Of a stretch of DNA of 13,596 bases, positions 1 through 5,472 are shown in pieces; within the stretch, counting starts at the first letter, position 1, and each line of letters opens with the position of its first letter. The DNA lies in NCBI GenBank assembly GCA_012513195.1, contig JAAZCR010000139.1, positions 1 through 13,596 on the forward strand. The letters are read 5' to 3'. The position numbers and the translations under genes are program-made. The notes under the pieces were generated by a model that searched no databases, was not told the DNA's origin, and worked only from the letters and a program-made list of their open reading frames with translations. The DNA comes from Bacilli bacterium (lineage in GTDB: Bacteria; Bacillota_I; Bacilli_A; Haloplasmatales; Haloplasmataceae).

Positions 1-107
1 ACCCAGCTTAATAAATCACCACAGTAACAACCTGTAATCTCTTCTTCTAGATTACCATCCACAATTAAGCGAAATGCTTGATCTTTGATTAATTCCCTTA
101 CTTTCAT
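1..107 (-). CDS. DRTGG-domain-like protein, 5' part only (second paralogue)
   Basis: Only the first 35 codons are visible; the gene runs off the left edge of the window. The start ATG shares a base with the stop of the upstream hydrogenase-like gene (TAATG). A perfect AAGGAGG lies 6 bases upstream, so translation is coupled. The N-terminus begins MKVRELIKD and contains an ITGCYCGDLLSW segment. This matches the start of a short DRTGG-type family often found beside [FeFe]-hydrogenase and anti-sigma-like genes in Clostridia (recalled from memory). It resembles the first gene of the same operon at 1721-2071, so the operon appears to carry two paralogues. Function is unknown; DRTGG domains are usually thought to be regulatory or nucleotide-sensing. 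Identity rests on a short stretch and on context. Confidence 0.6.
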   Translation of the reverse strand, partial: MKVRELIKDQAFRLIVDGNLEEEITGCYCGDLLSW

Positions 108-1303
108 TAAGTTCCTCCTTTTCGCATTCGGCAATCTTCAATTGTTTTTAAACCTTTAACCACATCTTCCGCGAACGCTCGACAGGAAGGACTACCACAA
201 GCGCAACAATCGATGTTTGGTAGAATCGCTAAGATCTCATTGATTCTTTTCATTTTTTTTATCGCTTCGCGGAAGTCATTACTTAAGGTAAGTACTCCTT
301 CTTCGCTTTCAAATTCACCAGCATAATAATCAATTGGTTCTATATTGATATCAAATGTTACATCATCATCTAATTCATTAATAAATTCATTAACCCGCCA
401 TTTTGCCACAAAGGGATTTTCCTGCATGAAAGTACCACCAACACACCCTCCAGTGCAGGAATATGCTTCTACTAGTCTAACATTCTTGATTTTTCTGATA
501 TCGATATGTTCTAATACAGTATCTACATTTCTAATCCCATCAACCGCTAAAATATCGCGATTATTTGATACGTATTTAAATGCCCCAACTTTCGCAAAGT
601 ATACGCCTTTTTTTACCGCTTTAACTTCATCTATCTTTTTATAACTAATATTCCTGATTAAATCGCTGAGTAAAAACACTTGATCTATGGCTATTTTATC
701 TTTGTTTTCTTTGATAACGATGAAGTTCGATAGGCATTCACTTATATAACTAATTCCAATCTCATCTTCTTGAAGATTATACTTTTCACTAAAAAAGCGG
801 CGATAAACTTTCCCCGCAATCTCAAAAGGTGGTGAGAATGGCAAGAGATGGTGGAGTAGTTGTGGATATTTTTTCGTGACTAAACGGGTAACGCTTGGAC
901 AATGAGTTAAGATGTAAGTTTTATCGTCATTTTTTATATAATCTAAAATTTGGTCTACCATAAAAGAATAGATACCAGATAATTCCACTACCTCATCAAA
1001 TCCATAATCTTTTAAGGTTGCGGAAATACCACCAAGGTCATCTTTATTGTTTAATAAACCGTATATCGCTATTGGTAATATAGCCACATTGATTTTATAT
1101 TTACTTAAATTAGCGAACGAATCACTATAGACCTTATATGCATTCTTATGGCATTCAATGATACAATTACCACAATAGATACAACGTTCTTTAAATAATT
1201 GTGCTTTATTATCAACAATTCTAATTGCTTCCATAGGACAACTGCGCATGCATCTAGTACAACCAATACAACGTTCATTATGAATATCGACTAAGTTTTT
1301 CAT
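107..1303 (-). CDS. Ferredoxin/[FeFe]-hydrogenase large-subunit-like protein with C-terminal 4Fe-4S domain
   Basis: A 398-residue iron-sulfur protein in three parts. Two ferredoxin 4Fe-4S motifs lie at the N-terminus (C12, C15, C18, C22 and C41, C44, C47, C51). A domain related to the H-cluster domain of [FeFe] hydrogenases follows (about 70-330). The C-terminus has a further 4Fe-4S motif (C366-x2-C369-x4-C374-x16-C391). The segments THCPS, SECLS and SCTGGCVGG align with motifs L1, L2 and L3 and keep the four cysteines that hold the cubane of the H cluster. The proton-shuttling cysteine of L1 is His and the L2 lysine is Asn. This resembles the short group C/D-type sensory or uncharacterised hydrogenase homologues more than a catalytic HydA. 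The ATG at 1303 overlaps the upstream stop (ATGA) and follows a GGGGGA site. A TTG twelve bases earlier is less likely. Hydrogenase activity is not established. Confidence 0.85.
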   Translation of the reverse strand: MKNLVDIHNERCIGCTRCMRSCPMEAIRIVDNKAQLFKERCIYCGNCIIECHKNAYKVYSDSFANLSKYKINVAILPIAIYGLLNNKDDLGGISATLKDYGFDEVVELSGIYSFMVDQILDYIKNDDKTYILTHCPSVTRLVTKKYPQLLHHLLPFSPPFEIAGKVYRRFFSEKYNLQEDEIGISYISECLSNFIVIKENKDKIAIDQVFLLSDLIRNISYKKIDEVKAVKKGVYFAKVGAFKYVSNNRDILAVDGIRNVDTVLEHIDIRKIKNVRLVEAYSCTGGCVGGTFMQENPFVAKWRVNEFINELDDDVTFDINIEPIDYYAGEFESEEGVLTLSNDFREAIKKMKRINEILAILPNIDCCACGSPSCRAFAEDVVKGLKTIEDCRMRKGGT

Positions 1304-1716
1304 AAAATCCCCCAAGCCAATCTAACAATGGTCCCTTGAGGACTAGATGCAATCTCAAAGGTATCCGCATTCTTTTTCATGTTTGGCAGTCCCATTCCAG
1401 CACCAAATCCACGTTCCCTAGCTGAGAGTGGTGCAGTTGAGTACCCTTCCTGCATTGCTAGTTCGATATCTGGTATACCTGGACCTGTATCGGTAACCTC
1501 TAACTTAATTTCATTGTCATCTATTGAAAGAACCATTTTTCCACCATAAGAGTGAATGACAACGTTCATTTCTGCTTCGTAAGAACAGATAACGATGCGT
1601 CTGATTAACTGTGGATTTAAGCCAATTTGCGTCAAATACTTCTTTATCTCACTCGAGGCAACTCCTGCATTATGATAATCCTCATGATATACATTAAATT
1701 CAAATGTAACAGTCAT
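1300..1716 (-). CDS. ATP-binding protein, RsbW/SpoIIAB-like anti-sigma-type GHKL ATPase
   Basis: A 138-residue stand-alone HATPase_c domain. The N box has E47-x3-N51, the G1 box has D76-x-G78-x-G80, and the G2 box has G103-x-G105-x-G107-x-G109. These are the ATP-binding features of GHKL kinases, and E47 is in the position of the catalytic base. There is no histidine-phosphorylation domain, so it resembles the serine kinases RsbW and SpoIIAB, which bind sigma factors or phosphorylate small partner proteins. No partner anti-anti-sigma (STAS) gene or sigma factor is visible. The start at 1716 is chosen because AGGTGA lies 5 bases upstream; an earlier in-frame start would overlap the upstream gene. 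It lies 4 bases after the DRTGG gene and overlaps the hydrogenase-like gene by 4. The context suggests it signals the state of that iron-sulfur protein (inference). Confidence 0.85.
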   Translation of the reverse strand: MTVTFEFNVYHEDYHNAGVASSEIKKYLTQIGLNPQLIRRIVICSYEAEMNVVIHSYGGKMVLSIDDNEIKLEVTDTGPGIPDIELAMQEGYSTAPLSARERGFGAGMGLPNMKKNADTFEIASSPQGTIVRLAWGIL

Positions 1717-1720
1717 GCTT

Positions 1721-2071
1721 TCACCTAATCTGGAGTGGCTTGATACCGGCTTGGTAAAGAATGCCACTTACTTCAAATAGTGTCGTCTTTGTTAAGATAA
1801 GTGTAAGATTATGCTTCTTGCCAAGTTCAATAATGTCTTTCGAAATCGGTTTGCCTCGCACAAAAATAATGCAGTCGATATCAAGCATTTCTGCGGTTCT
1901 TAATGACTGCTCATTAACTAAACCAGTAATAAGTATGCAGTTAGGATCATTGATGAACGCTAAACAGTCGCTCATCAAATCACACGCAAATGCGGTGAAA
2001 TAATCTTTTTCTTCGTTAAACTGCGTTAATATTTCACCATGGATTAAATCGCTAATCTCTCTAATCTTCAT
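1721..2071 (-). CDS. DRTGG-domain-type protein (first gene of redox-signalling operon)
   Basis: A 116-residue soluble protein that fits the short DRTGG family in its segments ACDLMSDCLAF, ILITGL, RTAEMLDIDCIIFVRGK and FEVSGILYQAG. No literal DRTGG motif is seen. Members of this family commonly sit next to an RsbW-like ATPase and a [FeFe]-hydrogenase-like protein in anaerobic Bacillota (recalled from memory). DRTGG domains also occur beside CBS domains and in phosphotransacetylase-like proteins and are presumed regulatory; no reaction is known. Two ATG codons lie in tandem (2074 and 2071). The second is preferred because family members begin M-K-hydrophobic-K/R-E and because a weak GAGTG site is better spaced from it. 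It is the promoter-proximal gene, and a paralogue begins at 107. Confidence 0.75.
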   Translation of the reverse strand: MKIREISDLIHGEILTQFNEEKDYFTAFACDLMSDCLAFINDPNCILITGLVNEQSLRTAEMLDIDCIIFVRGKPISKDIIELGKKHNLTLILTKTTLFEVSGILYQAGIKPLQIR

Positions 2072-2108
2072 CATATCACTCTTGTGAAAAAATTCTCAAT
2101 CCCTATTT

Positions 2109-2136
2109 ATTATATTATAAATACAGATAAAATCAA
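2109..2136 (-). promoter_or_regulatory. Sigma-A-type promoter of the DRTGG/ATPase/hydrogenase-like operon
   Basis: On the minus strand, a -35 TTGATT (2136-2131) and a -10 TATAAT (2114-2109) are separated by 16 bases. The start codon lies about 38 bases further on. A second overlapping TATAAT at 2119-2114 is too close to the -35. No clear operator flanks it. The ABC operon ends at 2174 without a convincing terminator, so read-through could also feed this operon. Confidence 0.65.
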
Positions 2137-2173
2137 CCTTTTTTCGCAAGATTTTGTGATAATTCTAACATTG

Positions 2174-2836
2174 TTATTTGATTAAAGTTAATAATTCATC
2201 GTAGACACTTAAACTTTTCTCATCAAATTTGTGAAAAGTTTGGTAATTAACAATAGATTTTTTTACTGTAGTAGGTTTATCAGAAAGTACATGGATATAT
2301 TGACCTAAGTAAACAGCCATCTCCACATTATGAGTAACTAAAATCATCGTCTTCTTTGTCATTTCATATAACTTAACCAACATGTCACATAAAGACAAAG
2401 TTAAAAAATAATCCAATGATTTAAATGGTTCATCTAATAAGATTAAATCACTATCAGCAATAAAAGCTCGTATTAAAGAAATGCGCTGTTTTTCTCCACC
2501 ACTTAATTGTGAATGATAATTATCACGTAAATCACTAACATGGAACTCATCTAAATATTCATTTATGATATCTTGATTATTATTGATGATTTCTAAATTC
2601 TTATAAACTGTTAAATAAGGAAATAATCTATCCTCTTGAAACACATATCCGATCTTTTCAGGTTTAGGAATAATACTACCTTTATAATTAGTTAATCCCG
2701 CTATGCATTGGAGTAAAGTTGTTTTTCCACAACCAGAAGGGCCAATAAGACAATTAAGTTTATTTTCGTGGATATTTAACTTAAAGTCTTGGAAAACTAC
2801 AACATTTCCATAACTTTTACTTATATTAATTTCCAT
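2174..2836 (-). CDS. ABC transporter ATP-binding protein (NitT/TauT/SsuB type)
   Basis: A 220-residue ATPase that drives the importer encoded with it. Walker A GPSGCGKTT is at 32-40, the Q loop Q67 is in VFQEDRLFPYLTV, the signature LSGGEKQR is at 111-118, Walker B LILLDEPF is at 131-138, the D-loop SLD is at 140-142, and the H-loop His is H169. All catalytic elements are intact. It is slightly short for the family (usually about 240-260). Sequence and gene order place it with SsuB, TauB and ThiZ ATPases, which serve importers of nitrate, sulfonates or thiamine precursors. Its start overlaps the permease stop by 11 bases, with GGAAG upstream. It is the last gene of the operon. Confidence 0.93.
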   Translation of the reverse strand: MEINISKSYGNVVVFQDFKLNIHENKLNCLIGPSGCGKTTLLQCIAGLTNYKGSIIPKPEKIGYVFQEDRLFPYLTVYKNLEIINNNQDIINEYLDEFHVSDLRDNYHSQLSGGEKQRISLIRAFIADSDLILLDEPFKSLDYFLTLSLCDMLVKLYEMTKKTMILVTHNVEMAVYLGQYIHVLSDKPTTVKKSIVNYQTFHKFDEKSLSVYDELLTLIK

Positions 2837-3572
2837 CGTAACACTTCCATTTCAGGAGTTTCTTAGTGGAGAACTCTAATAAATAATCAATGATGATTAT
2901 GATTATTATTAGTATTAAAGTCCACGCAAAAACACCACTAGTTTCAATATTTAGATTTTCTTTCCGCATCATGACACCAATACCTTGTTTCACTTGAGCA
3001 ATTACTTCTGCCATCACAATAACCTTTAAACACAACCCAAAGGTTTGCTTTAAAGAAAGCAATAATCGCTCTAATAATGGATAATAATAGAGGTATTTAA
3101 GCTTTTTCTTTAAGTCGAATCGATACACAGTGGCTACTTCACGATACTTTTGATCCACATTAATCATTTGATCAAGGAAGTTTTCGTATAACACTGGCAT
3201 AATGACCAAACTAGGTAAAACATAAACTGTCTTTTCATTGCCTATTGCGATGATTAAAATTAATAAAATCGCAATGGTTGGTACGGTCTTAATAATGCTC
3301 ATCCACGGTTTAATAATTAACCGTCTTTTTTCATTGGAAGCGATAACCGCTAGTATCAAACTAATGACGACACTTAATAAATAAGTAAGAATTGTTTTGC
3401 CTATTGTATTACCTACATTAATTAATAAAGTTCTTCCCTTTATACCTTTTATATATTTAAAGATACTTGTTAGTCTTGGTAGAATTACTTCATTATCGAT
3501 GATTACACTACCAATAACATAAAAACTTATTAAAATTAAGATAGCAAGACCATACCAACCTATTTTTTTCAT
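2826..3572 (-). CDS. ABC transporter permease (NitT/TauT/SsuC type)
   Basis: A 248-residue inner-membrane protein with about six hydrophobic segments. The first runs from about residue 5 to 26 (ILILISFYVIGSVII), and the last is the very isoleucine-rich stretch near 218-230. The cytoplasmic EAA-like loop that docks onto the ATPase begins around EVATVYRFD, ahead of YYYPLLERLL. This is the BPD_transp_1 fold of SsuC, TauC and ThiX. The start codon overlaps the lipoprotein stop (ATGA), and its end overlaps the ATPase start by 11 bases, so the three products are made together. Specificity cannot be read from the permease. Confidence 0.9.
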   Translation of the reverse strand: MKKIGWYGLAILILISFYVIGSVIIDNEVILPRLTSIFKYIKGIKGRTLLINVGNTIGKTILTYLLSVVISLILAVIASNEKRRLIIKPWMSIIKTVPTIAILLILIIAIGNEKTVYVLPSLVIMPVLYENFLDQMINVDQKYREVATVYRFDLKKKLKYLYYYPLLERLLLSLKQTFGLCLKVIVMAEVIAQVKQGIGVMMRKENLNIETSGVFAWTLILIIIIIIIDYLLEFSTKKLLKWKCYDGN

Positions 3573-4519
3573 TCTTCATCGCTCCAGTAAAAGTTTTCAT
3601 CAGGTATTTTATTGCCAATTAATTCTTTATTAAACTCCAGTACTATGCTAAAGAAGGTATCAATTAATGGTTTTGAATCTTTTCCACTCACAAAATAAAT
3701 GTTTGAACCTGGAATTGAATTCTTGATAACCACTCTGGGCATATTTTGATTGAGTTCAGAAGCAATCGCTTCATAATAAGCACTGGCGATATCTTTATCA
3801 TTATTCACAAATTGAACACTCATTTTGACTTCGTTAATAAACTTTTTAACTACATCTTTATGTTTATCCGCAAACTTCTTATTCACAAATAATGCAGCTT
3901 GCGGGTAATGATCGATGCCAGTTAGTTTTTTATATTCTTCTTGCAAGTCTATGATAGTGGTTATATCTTTTTTTGTTTTAACCATCGATAACGCTGGTTC
4001 CGCAATTAAGATATGTTTACATGTACCAGCAACAAAACAACTATTAATCACCGTGTTATCCTCAAACTGGATTGTAATATCACGTTCACCGATTACTTTT
4101 CGTAAAACTATTTCTGGTGTACTACCTGCGCCAAAGGCATGAATCGTTTGACCTACTAAACTGTCAAGGGTGATTTCCTCACTGCTAATAATGTAGAGAT
4201 TCCCCATAGTGATGGTAGCAGCATAGAGATAATCTGGTTTATTTATGTATAACTTCGCACCCACATTTGTAGGAGCAATGATAAATTCATGTGATTTATT
4301 TGTAAATGCACTTACTAACATATCAGGACCACTAACTACATCATATTCGATGGAATAATTATCAATTGTTTTAACATCATGAATCATTTTAACCATTCCT
4401 AAAGTAGGCGCACCAAATGGTATACGAACATGAATGGTTTTTACTTCTTGGTTTCTATTACATCCTACTAGTAAAATTAAACTAATAACACTCAATAAAA
4501 TTGATAATGTCTTTTTCAT
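3569..4519 (-). CDS. ABC transporter substrate-binding lipoprotein (NMT1/NitT-TauT-like)
   Basis: A 316-residue exported lipoprotein. A signal peptide of about 19 residues ends in the lipobox LLVG-C20, so it should be lipid-anchored outside the membrane. The mature part begins with a strand followed by GAPTLGMVKM and includes an EFIIAPTNVGAKLY segment and a GQTIHAFGAGSTPEIVLRK segment. This is the two-lobed NMT1/SsuA-like fold that binds small anionic or heteroaromatic ligands. Ligand identity cannot be assigned: no thiamine riboswitch is present and no biosynthetic gene adjoins. The start at 4519 is preferred over an ATG two codons earlier because AAGGAAGG (4533-4526) lies 6 bases from it but abuts the other. 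It is the first gene of the importer operon, divergent from the CRP-family regulator. Confidence 0.87.
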   Translation of the reverse strand: MKKTLSILLSVISLILLVGCNRNQEVKTIHVRIPFGAPTLGMVKMIHDVKTIDNYSIEYDVVSGPDMLVSAFTNKSHEFIIAPTNVGAKLYINKPDYLYAATITMGNLYIISSEEITLDSLVGQTIHAFGAGSTPEIVLRKVIGERDITIQFEDNTVINSCFVAGTCKHILIAEPALSMVKTKKDITTIIDLQEEYKKLTGIDHYPQAALFVNKKFADKHKDVVKKFINEVKMSVQFVNNDKDIASAYYEAIASELNQNMPRVVIKNSIPGSNIYFVSGKDSKPLIDTFFSIVLEFNKELIGNKIPDENFYWSDEE

Positions 4520-4555
4520 AAACATCCTTCCTTATTTGTTCATTTTTTCACTAAT

Positions 4556-4561
4556 ATTGTA
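4556..4561 (-). promoter_or_regulatory. Putative -10 of the ABC importer operon (activator-dependent type)
   Basis: TACAAT on the minus strand lacks a recognisable -35 at 16-18 bases. With a start of transcription near 4549, the palindrome at 4583-4598 would be centred at about -41.5, the classic class II CRP/FNR activation position. The leader would be about 30 bases, too short for a riboswitch. The start site is assumed from spacing, not observed. Confidence 0.45.
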
Positions 4562-4571
4562 TACTAAAATA

Positions 4572-4600
4572 TTGATAAAATATGTCACATATGTTACAAT
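4572..4600 (+). promoter_or_regulatory. Promoter of the CRP/FNR-family regulator gene
   Basis: On the plus strand, -35 TTGATA (4572-4577) and -10 TACAAT (4595-4600) are separated by 17 bases. The ribosome site AGGTGA (4611-4616) and the ATG at 4621 follow closely. A palindromic operator fills most of the spacer and runs into the -10, which would make the promoter subject to autorepression. Confidence 0.6.
4583..4598. promoter_or_regulatory. Palindromic operator, probable CRP/FNR-family binding site
   Basis: TGTCACATATGTTACA reads the same on both strands except for one mismatched base pair (7 of 8 pairs match). Its half site TGTnACAT resembles CRP-family half sites (TGTGA). It lies alone in the 101-base gap between the regulator and the importer operon. 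Binding is inferred from symmetry, position and the neighbouring regulator. Confidence 0.6.
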
Positions 4601-4620
4601 TTTGTTGAGTAGGTGAAAAA

Positions 4621-5289
4621 ATGAACAATTTAGTTTACAAAAAATTCCATCTTGAATTCTTTTATGAACTTAATCACATGCTAAAAATAGGAAATGTTAA
4701 ACATAGTATTAGAAAATATCCCAAAGATCAAATAATATTTCTAACTGGAAGTCGTTGTCAAAGTATCGGAATCCTCTTAAAAGGTGAAGTTAAAATTGAA
4801 CATCTAACTGAAACAGGAAGTAGGATATTAATCAGAAACCTTAAGCAATACAATATCTTTGGGGAAATCCTGTTATTCTCTCCAGAACCATACTATCCTT
4901 ATGATATTGTAGCGAAAAGCAACTGCGAAATCTTATTTATCTCTAAAGATAGTCTATTAAGAATTCTTAGTGAAAATCCTAATATTCTAGAAAAGTATTT
5001 ACAACATATTGCTGAAAGCTATCATCAAATAAACAAGTTGATTAAATTAAAATCACAAAAAACATTAAGGCATAAACTAGCTTATTACTTTCTTAATTAT
5101 GAACATTTAAATAAAGAAAACCATTCGTTAATAATCAAAAGTAAAACTGAGTTGGCGAATTTATTGGGAGTAGAAAGACAATCATTATTTCGTGAATTAA
5201 AAAATCTGGAAAATGAGGGTTACCTTGAATTAAATAAAAAAGAAGTAATATTAAAGAATTTGACATATTTTGCCAGTTTAGTGGATTAA
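4621..5289 (+). CDS. CRP/FNR-family transcriptional regulator
   Basis: A 222-residue DNA-binding regulator with an N-terminal cyclic-nucleotide-binding-type beta barrel (about 25-130), a dimerisation helix, and a C-terminal HTH_Crp winged helix. The HTH is near 174-203, with the recognition helix around ERQSLFRELKNLENEG. The segment matching the phosphate-binding cassette reads FGEILLF followed by SPEPYYPYD. It lacks the Arg-Ser pair that CRP uses to hold cAMP, so cAMP is unlikely as ligand. There is no N-terminal cysteine cluster, so it is not an FNR-type iron-sulfur sensor. Its signal is unknown. It diverges from the ABC importer operon, and a near-perfect palindrome between them is the likely operator, suggesting control of the importer and of its own gene. 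Start: AGGTGA lies 4 bases before the ATG. Confidence 0.88.
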   Translation: MNNLVYKKFHLEFFYELNHMLKIGNVKHSIRKYPKDQIIFLTGSRCQSIGILLKGEVKIEHLTETGSRILIRNLKQYNIFGEILLFSPEPYYPYDIVAKSNCEILFISKDSLLRILSENPNILEKYLQHIAESYHQINKLIKLKSQKTLRHKLAYYFLNYEHLNKENHSLIIKSKTELANLLGVERQSLFRELKNLENEGYLELNKKEVILKNLTYFASLVD

Positions 5290-5301
5290 ATAGCAAAATA
5301 T
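5265..5301 (+). terminator. AU-rich hairpin at the end of the regulator gene, possible weak terminator
   Basis: A perfect 9-bp inverted repeat, ATATTTTGC (5265-5273) and GCAAAATAT (5293-5301), encloses a smaller TTTA/TAAA stem and the TAA stop codon. The bases that follow are A-rich rather than a T tract. It may only slow or protect the 3' end rather than terminate. Confidence 0.35.
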
Positions 5302-5407
5302 TTAAAATAAAATGCAATAAAAAGTAGGTGTAATTCGTCTATACTAGCGTAAGGACAAATCTATGAAAACGATTTTACAACTTACATAGTTAAATTATTA
5401 AAAACTA

Positions 5408-5436
5408 TTGTCTTAATTATTTAAAAATGTTATTAT
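5408..5436 (+). promoter_or_regulatory. Promoter of the PrsA-like gene
   Basis: -35 TTGTCT (5408-5413) and -10 TATTAT (5431-5436) are separated by exactly 17 bases. Transcription would begin near 5443, giving a leader of about 30 bases that carries AAGGAG (5459-5464), 8 bases before the ATG at 5473. It makes the foldase gene independent of the upstream regulator gene. Confidence 0.6.
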
Positions 5437-5472
5437 TATAACGTTATACAAAATCTAGAAGGAGTGACGATA

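Noticed and set aside
345..644. Open frame on the plus strand inside the hydrogenase-like gene
   Set aside because: Antisense to a gene with clear family motifs; no ribosome site and no recognisable protein.
1761..2003. Open frame on the plus strand antisense to the first DRTGG-type gene
   Set aside because: Shadow of a conserved gene with matching operon spacing; no supporting signal.
2133..2153. Small hairpin AATCTT/AAGGTT after the ABC operon as a terminator
   Set aside because: Only 6 bp with a G-U pair, no T tract, and it overlaps the -35 of the next operon.
2166..2176. Palindrome TAACATTGTTA at the end of the ATPase gene as an operator
   Set aside because: Too short, inside a coding end in AT-rich DNA, and with no partner site.
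3915..4142. Open frame antisense to the lipoprotein of the importer
   Set aside because: No start signal and the opposite strand encodes a well-formed protein.
4434..4616. Plus-strand frame across the divergent promoter region, ending just before the regulator
   Set aside because: It crosses the lipoprotein signal peptide, both promoters and the operator; no ribosome site.
4520..4620. Thiamine or other riboswitch before the importer operon
   Set aside because: The expected leader is only about 30 bases and shows no aptamer-like pairing.
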